From Brachypodium distachyon (Eukaryota; Streptophyta; Magnoliopsida; Poales; Poaceae): a stretch of 64,000 nucleotides of DNA. The notes beneath the pieces were generated by a model. The model worked only from the letters and a program-made list of their open reading frames with translations, made no database searches and had not been told where the DNA came from. Where the stretch lies: positions 71,064,355 through 71,128,354 of the forward strand of contig NC_016131.3 of NCBI RefSeq assembly GCF_000005505.3, in the 5' to 3' direction. Made by a program: the position numbers and the translations under genes. Every line of letters starts with the position of its first letter. The first letter of the stretch is position 1. Positions 47,465-59,513 of the stretch are shown in pieces.

Positions 47465-48434
47465 GAGGTGTGGCTGACGTCGTGGCCCCGTTCACCCTCT
47501 TCCTCTTGGAGCGGGTGTTGGTGGCAGGGGTGTCCATCTCGTGGACCTCCTGGGGCTCCTCCTCCTCAGTCAGCACTACCTCCTGAGGTACCACCTCCTA
47601 ATCCTGCGGTGGAGGTGGGGCCTGGTCTGGTGCCGATGCGGAAGCTGGTGCTTGCTCGGCGGCGGCTGCAGCTGCTGCGGCTTCGGCTACCATGAAAGCC
47701 TTAAACCGCTCGCTGTAGTAGCGGGCCTGCTCTCTCGTATCTGCAGGTTCGGCTGGGGTGGTGGCCTCGAGGAACTTCTTGAACTTCTCACGGTAGAAAC
47801 GAGCTTGGTCCCTCTCATACAACAACTGATTGATGACTCCTTCCATGTTGAGGGCAGTGTTCTACAACAGTGCCTTGTCCTCCTGCCACTGAGTCTTCTC
47901 TCCCAACAGATTACCAACCTGCTCTTCGGCTAGGTCGGCCCTGGTCATCTCGTGCTCGAGGCAAGACTCCAAGTCCACTGTGTTTGTCTCCAAGTTCTCG
48001 AAGTGGGTCGTCACCGGGGTCGCATTCTCGCTGTCGGTGATGGCCACGGCTGAGCACGCGTGGTTCCGCCTTCCAAAGAGACGGAAGGGGGAGTCCTCGG
48101 GAAACTCGTGCCGATAGTCCCGGCACACTTGCGCGAAGGCGCACTGCATGGCGAACTGAAGGCCTTGCTCGAAGGTGGGGTAGCAGGCGATGAAGGTGAT
48201 ATCCTGTGTAGCAGGCGCGATCTCACGCCCGCGGATCTTTGCCTCAATCTCCCACCGTGGCTGCCATCCTTCTGGCACGGCGGGCTCGACTCGGCCTTTG
48301 AACCTGGGTGGTGGCAGGTCAAGAGACGCACACAGTGCCGCCAAAGGGGCACTGAACAACTGGTCGTCGTCCGTGGAGGGGTAGTAGACTCGGGTAAACG
48401 GTGGTACGTTGCCGAACGGTGTTGGGCTTCCCAT
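47465..48434 (-). pseudogene. orf0 of RIRE3/8-like copy B with two in-frame TAG codons
   Basis: Starts at 48434 (MGSPTPFGNVPPFTRVYYP) and stays in one frame to 47465, about 323 codons, broken only by TAG at 47864-47862 and 47597-47595. It is the full-length counterpart of the truncated orf0 at 41051. Past the point where that one ends it has a helical segment (LLYERDQARFYREKFKKF), an Ala-rich stretch, an acidic EEEEPQE and a basic RSKRKRVN tail resembling a nuclear localisation signal. It precedes gag by about 280 bases. Function unknown. Confidence 0.7.
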
Positions 48435-48775
48435 CTATAGAAAACAAGAAGGAAGGCAAGGGAGTATCAGTGACATGATCAAATGGTCGGATGTATGTAA
48501 AAATAAAATTAAAGGTAGTAGAGTGGGAATTAAAGTGATACAATTTAATATAATTGGTGGAATTGCAAAATAAAATTGGATGCATAATAATATGTGGAAA
48601 AACATAGCAACATGTCTATAGTGGTGGATGGTATAATAAATTAAATATGCATCTGTGGTATAATAAAAGAAACATGCATCTGTGATATAAGGCATAGTAT
48701 TTGGTGTATATGTGGAATAAATCAATAAACGTGTCATGCATATGTAAGATATAAATGCAATGAATACTTTTCCCC
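48435..48775 (-). other. Leader of RIRE3/8-like copy B, LTR-proximal part lost
   Basis: AT-rich stretch equivalent to the leaders of the other copies, ending TTTTCTATAG directly before the orf0 ATG. Its primer binding site and LTR are missing; near 48775 the sequence changes to the organelle-like segment. That boundary is approximate. Confidence 0.6.
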
Positions 48776-51700
48776 TAGAAATATGCCACCCCTCCTTAAT
48801 GGAAACGATCAACTACGAGCTTCGGAGAAGTGATCGAACCCGCCTCCTCAAGTGGAGTGCAGGGATGGAGAAACAAGGAGCAAGTATGGGTCTATTCAAG
48901 AGTTGATGTGCTCTTATTTTCTTTGAAAGAAAGATGAAAGGAAAGAAGTGGAAAGCCTAAACTATCGATTGAGGGAATAGCATCCAATAGTGGCACTTTT
49001 CTTCATTGACTACCAAGAGATAAATCACTGGGGCTTGCAAGTGTTGGGAAACTCACTACGAATGAATCTGGGTTTGACAACACGAATTCCTCACAGAAGG
49101 ACGGACAGGTTATAGATCTTGATAGACCTTCTGGTCTTAACTGAGTACGTCTCTTGGCTAAAGCAGGATGTATGCATTCCACCTATCTCTACAAAAAGAT
49201 ATGCATTCCACCTATTCGACTAAGTGAAAGAAATGGGTCCCCCTCCCTGAACTGTACCTAAACGAATAGCTAGAGTTCAAGAACAGAATGAAACTAAAAG
49301 CTAGCAGCCACAGCTCACAGACAATAGGTAGCTAAAGAGAATGGGCAGATAACTAGATTTAAGGCATACTTCGCCAACCACTGTACTACATCGGGGTTCG
49401 AGACACCCTTGATTTGTTTGATGATTGAAACAGACAGATCGAGATCTGACATCGAGAGAGCATCTATTGGAGTGGATGATTTCCAACTTCTTGATTTCCT
49501 AATATCAATGAAAGTGGATAAAACCGATGCTTTTGATCTCCGGGGAAATCCCTATGAATGGCCTTTTTTATTCTTTTCTTAAGCCTCAGGGTGTGTTAAA
49601 GTAATCTCATTAAGGAACTACGGCTCTAAAAAAAATCTCTATTATAAGACCTAATCTGGCTTTCCGTGCGATATCTCCTTGCTAAAGGTCTATCTCTCAT
49701 CTTTCAAGCTGGTTGAATGGATTATAGAAGGTACAAGATGTACTTCCATTCCTTTACCTATTCCTGTTTAGCTGCTTCTGTGCTTATTGAATAATCTGTG
49801 CTTGTTTAGCAGGCTTCTGTCATTCTCGTAGGTTTCTTAAGTCAGATGTTTGCATAATCAATGATGTAGTAGTAATATTTATATTTGACTATCTCTGCTT
49901 GGGAATCAGTGTCGGGTACATGGAAGACAGATATATGAAAGGGGAAAGTTTAGCGCAGGTGAAGAATCAAAAAACCTCATCTTGCGACTCATTAATTGCT
50001 GAATGGAAATTGAAATGCTGATCGCTGGTTGACTTGACTTCGGAACTTTCTTTTGGGGTGGTGACGTCTGAATAGGACTTTGGCAATGCGTCGATCTTGT
50101 CATGGGAGGAAAGGAGAGAAAGGTCGCTGTAAGGGCGGATAAAAAGACGGGCAGCGGCTCTACCTAGACCCCTTCACTAATGGGTCTGCTCATCGAGCTT
50201 TCATCCTAATCCTAAAAAGGGAACCGGTTAAGTAGCAACCTTGGGAACTGGAGATCGAGAGAAAGGGTTGCTACAAGCTCCCTGTCCCACGCATCTAACC
50301 AACGCTCGTGCCAGTTCTAAGTTGAACAGGAGGTGAAAACGGAGTTTTGACGTAAATAGAGTAGTAGGCCTCGTTGTAGAGTTACATACGTATGGTTTTC
50401 ACTAAAGGATTGAGCCCTGCTAGAATGAAAAAAAAAGAATACCCGGCAAAGTCATTCAATCTCCAATTCTTCCTCACCTGGATCAAGCCCAAGGCGAGAA
50501 ATACAAGCTTCTTTCCTCTCGGCATAACCGGTCTTAGCTTTTCCTGTTCATGACTCCGATCTTCTTTCATCCGCAGTTCTTGCTAATGTCTTCACTTTAA
50601 AGGGAGAGAAGGAACCCGAGCCAACAAGTCATTCGGTTAGAAAGCGCTAGCGGTCTTACTTAGCTTAGGAAAGATGCCGTTTCTCTTGTTTTAGCCAAGA
50701 ATGAATTGCTCAAGCTGAATCAGCTGGTAGTCTTTCCTTGGCTTGTAGTTTCAGCGAGATTGGCATTGGCTTGTCTAAAGTAGCTCCAGATTCTCGGTCT
50801 TCTGGAAAGGGGGGGCGAAGTCACTAACTAGAGGAGGGGCAACTAGAATAGAAGGTAGGGAGCTCACCTGAAAATGAAAATGGGGGGGGGGGGGGGGGAG
50901 AAGAAGCTGCAAATCAAGGTGCGGAGTCAGATGACTGTGAGAAAATGAATGCCTCTGCGTCCGATGCCATGGAATCCGCAGCAAAGTCAGTCTGACTAGG
51001 ATTTGTTGACCTGAGACTGGCCTTTTTCTTTCCTAGGGATGAGACAAAGTCTGAAAGGGATGGAGCTTTCACTGTGCATCAATAAGAAGGAATAGCAGGT
51101 TCACGGTAAAGAACAGAACACAGGCTATTGGGATCGAGCCCAAACCAAACGAATTTTAAGCATTTCTTTGAACAGCACCAAATAATTCCACCTCGGATGA
51201 GGAGTTGTTTCAAATAGAAGTTCAAGTAAACAGATTCAAGTTAGCCCAGTGTGGAACCTTGGAAACTAGTTCAAATCGAACTAAAAAGCAACTAGGTAAT
51301 CCAACTTCCATTGAAGCAGCTTCCCTGGAACTAGCTGCCGTTGTATCGGTTGGTGCCATTTCTTCTCTTGGAGGCGGGGCAATAGATTAAGATTAGGCGG
51401 TAAGCGAAGGAACTGTAGGGCTTAGGGCTGCAGGTGAGCGCAACTTCAATAGGTCGAGGGGAGGAAGAGAAGAAAAAGCAGCTATTTCACCTGGTGTCGT
51501 AATAACCACAGTTTTCGGGTTTGAAGGCATAAGCGCAGCAGAGATCTTCTTTAATTTAAGAAGAAGCCACCGTAAAGAAGAGGAAACAAGGCGTTTAAGG
51601 GACACTGACTCCCATTATTTTCTCCAGGCCTGCTTTGGCTAAATCGACGGAGGCTTAGCTTATTATGTTTCGGGCGTTTAGCTAGCTTAGAGAATAAAGA

Positions 51701-53270
51701 AATCTATCTCTAAAGGGGGAACGGTACGACTATTTTAGGTTAGAGGAAGGTTGAAGAGAGAATAGCTAAAATAGCCAGTCGGGTAGGCAAGTGCGGGTGG
51801 CCGTGGTCAAAGTGAATATGTCTTGTTTCGGTTAGCGGTTTCGGCTCTCCGGCACCGAACTCTTTCTATTGCGGGGCCTATGGAGTTTGGGGATGAGTGC
51901 TGGCACTTTACTGTGCAACATTCCTGTTTCTTTCATTCCCCCTACTAGATCAAAGAGGGCATATGTGGGGTTTGAAGATGCCTGGACCTTACCACTTTAT
52001 TCTAATAGCCCGCATCAATGCCCAGAACATAGGAGCCCCCTGGGTTCAAGATCTCATATCAATTTTCAACTGCTGGGAAAGAATTGGGGTGCGGCAGGAA
52101 GAAATGGAATTCTCAAATAAAGTATAAACAGGTCTTCCCCACTGCTGCATAGAATCTGAGCTGGGTGGAATTGAAGTTCGGTTTCGATCAAGACACCCCT
52201 GCCTACTTACCTAAAAAAAAAACGACTAATGATCAACCGATCACAGAGGTCCTTTTCCAGCAACTTAAAATAAGAAAGCCCTGACTCCCATAAAGAATGC
52301 TTGCAGATCTTTCTTTTTATTACGATGACGATAGGGACCTCATTACTGTCTCATTTGCTTATATTTATATAAGTTCTCTTTTTTTGATAGATATTTTAAG
52401 AATCCTACTCCATTAGCCCTAATCTTTGTAGTAGGATAAGAGACATCACTATATCGTCTTGATATTTTTCCATGATGCATTCTAGGAGAGAATGAAGTTT
52501 GCGCGCTGGTTTCCACTATTCTCTTAACGTAGGTAGAGCTTATTTGATTCATTCTCAGCTCTTTTGATCTCGTAATGCTTCGGATTTCCTTCTCTAAAGA
52601 AGAGAAGACCTAACTCTCTATCTCTAGGGTTGCTGTTAGTAAGAGACAGGATATCATGAACGTCTCGCTGAGGCTTCCAGATACAACTAATTGTATTCCG
52701 TGGAGGATCAAGAAATCCAAGGCAAAAGGTCGGTCTGTTTTTAAACTAGGAAAGAAGACGGTCATGATAGATTGGTGAATGAGGAAGGAAAAGCCTAAGC
52801 TATCCAAGCAAGATAGAGAAAGAGAAAGCTGTCAAGCAAGCCTGTTTTGACCAAGCAAGCAAGCTGGAGCACTTTTCACTCTCGGACATAAAGGCTTTTA
52901 TCCAATTCAATCACAGGATGGGTATAAGGAGCTAATAGATTTTAGTCGTTGGAGCTCTTTCTTTTGGTTCATACCATAAGAATTAAATAACCGTTAAGCG
53001 GTGGTGGTGATGAAGTCAGTTAATCAGATATATCCTCTGAGGACGATGAAACTAAGTAAAGTAGGGTTCGAGCTTCGACCGTGTTAACTCTTCTTTTAGA
53101 GGAAGTCAGTCAGGTTAGAATAGAATAGAATAGAACTAGCCGAAGCTTTCGGGAAGGATAGGCCTCCATTAGCATTCTATCGAGTCATTGTTTAGCAATC
53201 TCGCATTCATTGAGACAAAGACTTAGCACAGGAGAAGGATCACAGGAGCTATTTTATTTTGAGTCAGTCT
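48776..53270. other. Probable insertion of mitochondrial DNA (NUMT), no gene recognised
   Basis: About 4.5 kb with a composition and texture unlike its neighbours: moderate GC, short purine runs, TAGCTAGCTTAG-type words, and no LTR, TIR or grass repeat signature. This resembles intergenic DNA of grass mitochondria. I found no mitochondrial protein, rRNA or tRNA in it. The minus-strand frame 52552-52343 and the plus-strand frame 51869-52120 are not assignable. A run of 17 G is at 50882-50898 and a short AGAAT repeat at 53117-53137. The origin is a judgement from style, not from a match. Confidence 0.45.
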
Positions 53271-53274
53271 GGCT

Positions 53275-54126
53275 GAAAGCACTCCTCTTGTGCCTCCAAG
53301 GAAGAAGCCCAATGAAGCGTATAAGGGCAAAGGCCATTTGTCAGAGAAGAGAAAGAAAGATTCTGACGATGAAGATCATGCCAAGTAGTTGAAGAAGGCA
53401 AAGAGAGAATCTGCTCATGGCCCTGGTTCATCATCTGCTACTGCCGTCACAGCTGTCACTAACTCATTTCTTCCGGTACTTCAACGTGTTGAGATTGATC
53501 CAGAACTACTTGAAGCATATCATGCTGGTACTCTTCACAGATCAATGGCAAACCTTGTGAAGCTGCAACTTGAGTCTCAAACAGCTTTCGATGTTTATCA
53601 AGAAGAAGCAGCAGCTGAAGCCAAGCGCAAAGCAGAGAAGATTGCTGCTGAAAAGAAGAAAGCGGAAGAAGCTGTCCGCAAGAAGAAAGAAGAAGCCGAA
53701 GCTTCTGCTAAGGCTGAAAAATTGAAGAAGTATCAAGAAGACCGTACTGCCGATCGTGTGCGACGTCGGGAACTAGGTTTGAAGAAACGAAATGATGAAA
53801 CTGAAGAAGAATTTGCTCCTCAAGAAGCTTCAACTTTTGATCTTGAGCACACTGATGGCTCCATGCCTCGGTCTTCAGAAGCTGTTCGTAAAGATGAAGA
53901 CTCGGGAGAATCTTTGAAGAAACTTATTGACCAGCTGTCCAAGAAGGTTGAATATCAGAAGAAAATGATCATGAAGCAATCTGATATGCTGAAGACTCAG
54001 AATGAGTTGATCACGAAGCTGATTGAAGAGGAGAAGAAGACGAAGAACAAGCTCTGCCTCCTGATTGAGAAGAGCTTCCCCGATCTGCCTCAGTCTCCAT
54101 CCAGTGATGCTTCGCCTCAAGATTGA
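53275..54126 (+). pseudogene. C-terminal coiled-coil ORF of a Sirevirus-type Ty1/copia element
   Basis: One frame from about 53275 to the stop after 54126, with a single TAG at 53386-53388. It begins in a Lys-rich segment (RKKPNEAYKGKG), then FLPVLQRVEIDPELLEAY, a long Ala/Glu/Lys coiled coil (AEAKRKAEKIAAEKKKAEEA) and a second coiled coil (LIDQLSKKVEYQKKMIMKQ). The position directly before polypurine tracts and an LTR fits the extra ORF downstream of pol in Sireviruses, sometimes called envelope-like. No signal peptide or membrane segment is seen. The 5' part is lost at the NUMT junction. Confidence 0.65.
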
Positions 54127-54734
54127 CGACATCTACTTTTTGGCATCTTGATGCCAAAGGGGGAGAAGATTAGTGTAAGGGGGAGAAGCGTAAGGAGAAG
54201 AATTGTTTGTTTGAGGGGGGTTTGGTTTTATTTGCTTCAGGGGGAGTTGTTGTTTTATTTGCTTCGACATTTTGAAGTCAAACCTTAAGTTCTTTCGTCC
54301 TTCATTTGAAACTCTGATGCCATTTTGGTTTGATATTTCGCTACTTCGCTGGATGTGAAACTAAACATTGCCTATTGCATGAGAATTCTGTGATACCTTT
54401 AATACATTTCTATCTTCATGCATTTTTGTTCCTCATGCATATCTATGATTCACATCACAACTGTGTTGCATATGTTTACTTCAATTTATGAGCATGTATG
54501 AATTCTTATCTGTTATTGCTCTAACTCTGTACACGATGCACACCCTTGGTTCTGAAGTATGTGACGACGTTCCTCACATTCCTAAAGCTCTATGCACTCG
54601 CATTCAAACGCAATCTTAAATAGTGCATATCTTCAGGGGGAGTTTTCATATAATTCAGAAGCTGAAACCTTCACTCTTTATTCAATTATGAAGCTTTGAT
54701 CAGTGTTGTCATCAAACACCAAAAAGGGAGAGAT
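54127..54734 (+). other. Sirevirus 3' region with multiple polypurine tracts
   Basis: AAAGGGGGAGAAG at 54156, TAAGGGGGAGAAG at 54176, CAGGGGGAGTTG near 54239, CAGGGGGAGTTTT near 54635 and AAAAAGGGAGAGA directly before the LTR at 54735. Repeated polypurine tracts are a known Sirevirus hallmark. No gene in this stretch. Confidence 0.75.
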
Positions 54735-54862
54735 TGAAAGGAAAACCTTGCCCCTGTATGGGTTTTGATGAATGATGACAACATGGTTGAGGAACTAATA
54801 AGTTACACGGAGTGTTTCAGGTTTTAGTTCCTCAGAAGAATTGGTTTAACCAGCATCGGTGA
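54735..54862 (+). mobile_element. Start of Sirevirus 3' LTR, truncated
   Basis: TGAAAGGAAAACC follows the last polypurine tract. After about 128 bases a RIRE3/8-like LTR begins, so the rest of this LTR is displaced or deleted. The beginning matches the solo LTR at 4201-5483 in plan. Confidence 0.7.
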
Positions 54863-55483
54863 CGTAACATCCCAAAAATTTCAAACTTTTACATGTGCAT
54901 TGCATCCATAAGCATCATGCCACAATTGCATATTTGAATTCAAATTTAATCTCAAAAGGCTTTAAAAGATTTTATTTCAATTTAAACCCTAGGGTTTTCA
55001 CCCATTTGAGCTTTGGATCTTCAAACCAATAGGGTTTATTTATAAAAGGGGTTTATTGCATAAATAAGCTATCCCATAATTTTTGGATATTTATTTGGAG
55101 TTGAAAACCTATTTTATTTAAATAGTTATATAGCCCTAAAGGCATTTATAGGGCAAATGTATTTTTATATATTTTATTTTAAGGGGAAATTACTCCCAAA
55201 AGTTGAATCATGGTAAAACATGATTTTACAAATTTTCTGGAATTTATTTGGATCAATTTGGAGTTCTAAATCAAAAAATATCAAAGAAATCAGAAAAAGA
55301 ATAAGAGAAAAGGTTAAAAGAAAAAAAAGAGGAAGAAACCGGACCGGCCCGGCCGTTTGGGCCGAACCGGCCCCGCTTCGCCCGAGCTCGCCCGAACCGG
55401 ACCAGCCTAGCGCCATGCGTGCCCACGCCGAGCCACTGACGCGTGGGACCCACGCGTCAGGGTCGTCCCCTATCTTGGGGAAC
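54863..55483 (+). mobile_element. RIRE3/8-like LTR, first 0.6 kb, plus strand
   Basis: Starts CGTAACATCCC (expected TGTAACATCCC) with the AT-rich block, TTTAGGGTTT-like motifs and GCATTGCAT order seen at 37486 onward, and breaks off at the start of the GC-rich block. It belongs to a diverged subfamily. The next base begins an LTR end in the opposite orientation. Confidence 0.65.
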
Positions 55484-56052
55484 TGAAGCGACCGCCCCCG
55501 TATACGGGTTCGATCTGTGTGCTTTAGTGCTAGTCCCTGGATCGACTCACTAGCACACACAGTTTCAAGATGTAATATCATAGAACAAAGGTCTCAATAT
55601 TACAACGTATCATCCAGAATTTAAAAGTACTTACAACTCGCATAACCTCACGGGTCAGCTGGAAATAAAACAGCTGTTTAGCAGCGGAAAGCGAAAGATA
55701 CAAGGGCTCATCAACACCACGGTGAGAGCGTGTTGGAATGTAAGCACGTAACCCAAACATGCAGAACGTACATCTTACTTGTCGTCGGAGCTTCCTGCAT
55801 GATTAAACGATGCAACCACTAGGGTCAATACATTGAATGTATTGGCACGATTCACCAGGAGTTATAACAGAACCTACCAAGTATATGCAGTATTTGGCAA
55901 GGTGGAGTTCAGGCTGTTTGCGTGGAAGCAGAACATAATTTACCCTACTACAAAGGAATGTTATAATAATGTTAACTAATGGACACGGGGTAGACACACC
56001 CATGCTCCTATTAACCTAGAGCACATTGAAGTGGATTCATCAAGTGCTCAAT
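55484..56052 (-). mobile_element. RIRE3/8-like LTR 3' end fragment, minus strand
   Basis: On the minus strand it ends GGTCGCTTCA at 55484 and extends about 570 bases in. It then stops after AAGTGCTC where the full LTR continues CTACCCTG. A second LTR end follows immediately. No primer binding site is attached. Confidence 0.75.
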
Positions 56053-58856
56053 TGTAGCGACCGCCCCCGTACACGGGTTCGATCTCTGTGCTTCAGTACT
56101 AGTCCCTGGATCGACTCACTAGCACACACAGTTTCAAGATGTAATATCATAGAACAAAGGTCTCAATATTACAACGTATCATCCAGAATTTAAAAGGTAC
56201 TTACAACTCGCATAACCTCACGGGTTAGCTGGAAATAAAACAACTGTTTAGCAGCGGAAACCGAAAGATACAAGGGCACATCAACACCACGGTGAGAGCG
56301 TGTTGGAATGTAGGCCCGTAACCCAAACAAGCAGAACGTACATCTTACTCGTCGACGGAGCTTCCTCCATCATTAAACGATGCAGCCACTAGGGTCAATA
56401 CATTGAATGTATTGGCAAGTACACCAAAGGGTTATAATAGACCTAACAAGTATATGCAGTATTTGGCAAGGTGGAGTTCAGGCTGTTTGCGTGGAAGCAA
56501 AACATAAATTACCCTACTAGAAAGGAATGTTATAATAATGTTAACTATTGGACACGGGGTAGACACACCCATGCTCCTATTAACCTATAGCACATTGAAG
56601 TGGATTCATGAAGTGCCCCTACCCTGTTCAAACCATTCATTTTATTTAAGAAATTGGAATGAGTGAGACTTTCCTTACAGCTCCACATCTAGTTGCTCAA
56701 ATTGTCCATTGCCGGAGACACGGCTAAGTTTGTACACATTCCCCACAAGAAACCGACGTGTTAATCCCTTGCTGTCCTCAGGGTATAGTAGCAACGGCAT
56801 CGATTACCAGATTTTCAGAGGTAATTCCCTAAACCACGAGAGAATCACGCTCCCCCTACACATTCTACCTCAGTACAATTCCTCGGATCTAGGTTCATAC
56901 AACTTACTCTTGTCTCGCCAGAGCCCATATAGCATTGTGGCTGTACTGGAAGCTTCTAAATAGGAAACTAGTCCAGTCTCGGTTACCCCAGGTGGCATTC
57001 CACATTTGCAACGTAGGCGCTCCCTGAATCCACGGAAGAGACGTCCATGGACGATCGATTCCTGAATCCGCAGGAACTCGACTCAGAGGGACCCATAGAA
57101 ATGGATCTGACGCCGCTAATCCTCAAAATCCTCAAAGCAGCCCGCCCAGGATGGTTCATTGAATTAGTTGTTTTGCCTTACATCTAACAAAAACATTTCA
57201 TATAGCCAACGGCATAACAATATCATAATGTAATTATTTTCCCCACGATACTACCATAGCTTAGCATCCAACTACAATCGATGGCAATTTGGTGGCAAGG
57301 TAATGGCGAGGGTAAACTATACTACCTGGGATTTATAGCTAGCATAGAGGTACGAGTAATAGTCCTATCAATGCATCTCTACCAACAACACTAATGCATA
57401 AGTATTTTAAAACAACAATAATAATGGGATATGATCAAAGTGAACTTGCCTTGTCCAAGGTTGTGATAGTTCTGGCACTTTTCGCAATAACAAGGATTAC
57501 ACTCCACACAATCTAAAATAAAAGAAACATACACACAATAAACACAACATTCAATACAAAAGCCATGCCATGATGCATATGTTATGATGATGCACACAAA
57601 GGTTACTTCTGAAGTACAAAGTTTCGTTTCTGTTTTGAAAAGTTTTTCAAATGATTTGGCAGATTATACAATACCAAAGAGGTAATTAATATGCATGAAA
57701 CATGGATAGTGTTTAAATTAAAAGATTGCGTGGTTTTTGCAACATAGAGCAATATTTAAACTTGTATGCCATGATTATACTCAAGATAATATATTTTCTG
57801 GTCCTAATGGACATAGAACAAGTTTAAATAATTTCACAGCAAGATAACATGCTAAAAACTATTTTGAAACAATTCATTTGAAGTTTAAACCATATTCAAC
57901 CATTCTGTAAATAGCTACTGTCTAAGTTGTTCAAACTGAAATTAGACAGTGCCAAAATAATCTACACGTTGTGACGATTCCTGAAAGATGTGGATCACAA
58001 TTTTTGGACAAACGGTTTGAAAGATATGAGGCTTTGAAGTTACAGGAGCTTTTCTGCAAAATTGCATTATCTAATTGGGCCGAATTAAAATAAAATAAAA
58101 AGGCCTCGCCACGTGGCAGCGCGGGATAGGCCGGGACCTAGGGTTCCCGCCGGCAGTGCAGGGCGGCGCGGGCAGGCGGCGCGGCGGCGGGCGGCGGCGC
58201 ACGGGCGCGGGCTCGGAGCGCGGGCGGCGAGCGGGCGCGGCAGGCCGGTGCCGGAGAAGATGGCCGGCGCGGGGCGGAGCACGGCGGTGGCGTCCAAACA
58301 CAAAAGCGAGCGCGTCACGGCGTTCGGGACGAGAAGAGGAGAGAGGCTAGGGGGTTGGCGCGGTGGGAACCTCACCGGAACGGCTACGAATCAAGAAGAA
58401 CGGCGACGACCGCAACGAACTCTGTCGAGCAATTATTCTCTAACTGGTGTGAAATTGATCGTGGGGTTTGGGGGAGGTGGTAGAGGAGTTCGAGGGCTTT
58501 GATATGACGCACGGGGTTTCGGATTTGGAGGTTCGTGCGCGAAAAAATCGGGACGGAATCGTGGGCGACTCGGAGTCGTGCGTGGCCGGTTTTCTCGGGA
58601 AGCAGTTGAGGAAGAAGATAACGCACAGGTCCCACGGGTCAGTGAGAGAAACAGGGCGGTTCGGGCAGGGCCGGTCCGGTTCGGGCCGGTCCGGTCCGGT
58701 TTGACCGGTTCGGTTCGGTGTGACCGGTTCGGTTCGGTTTTTCCTTTTCTTTTGTCTATTTTCTGTTTTGAACCTCAAAATTGATTCGGAGCTCCAAAAC
58801 ACTCCAAATAAAATGCAACAAAATTTGTAAAATCATATTTTCATATGATCTAACTG
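56053..58856 (-). mobile_element. RIRE3/8-like LTR, nearly complete, minus strand
   Basis: Ends GGTCGCTACA at 56053 on the minus strand and matches 406-3200 up to GATCTAACT at 58856, where Tat LTR sequence takes over. About 350 bases of the LTR start are missing. The GC-rich middle is at 58090-58720. It lies in the same direction as the 55484 fragment, so two LTR ends are repeated head to tail. Confidence 0.8.
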
Positions 58857-59513
58857 CTTCCCGGGTGTGCTGGGCCCGGGTGCTTCCCGGGGTCGACTTG
58901 CGGGGACTGGAGGTTCCCGGGCACGTGCCCCCGCCTCGGGTTGTGGGGCCCAGTGGACAGCGCCACGCGGGCGCGGGACGCGCGGTCCCACCAAGGCAAG
59001 GAGTAAGGCGCGCGGCTCAGTAAACGAGCCGACCGACGGGTACTTACCCGTCCGATCCAAGGAACAGTGGTTGTCCAATCCTATCCTAGGGTCTTAGGCC
59101 CCTAGCAGCGGAGGTGGCACCCATGCATGCCACCAACTCACCGGGGGGAGTTGCATGCCTCCCCGTTGGGCACTTGTAGCTCATGCACCGTGGCACGTGT
59201 GGCATCCCCTTGTGTATAAAAGGAGGACTGATGCCAACGGTCAAAGGGGTTAGACGGTGAGGAGGTTGGACAGTTGGTAGGTTAGTGAGTTGGTCAGTTG
59301 GTTCCAGTAGACAGCCAGCAGAGAGCAGTAAGGGGTACTTAGACATGGAGAGGAAGCCCGGGAACTGGCCCGGCAACTTGTAAACGTTTCACCCGCAATC
59401 AATATCAGTTCAGACAGACAGGACGTAGGGTTTTACACCTCCGGGTGGCCCGAACCTGGGTAAAAAACGTGTGTGCACTTGTTCTTGTACCCGCACGCAC
59501 CCTTAGCATTCTG
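58857..59513 (+). mobile_element. Tat/RIRE2-like LTR, truncated at both ends
   Basis: Matches the Tat LTRs from the GCTTCCCGGGTG block through CGTAGGGTTTTACACC to CCTTAGCATTCTG. It lacks about the first 220 and last 150 bases, including the TGTCGC start and the ACGACA end. It is fused directly to integrase, so the whole region from the LTR end through gag, protease and RT has been deleted. Confidence 0.8.

Noticed and set aside
52343..52552. 69-codon minus-strand frame in the organelle-like segment, possibly ribosomal
   Set aside because: Basic composition alone; no motif matched any mitochondrial protein I know.
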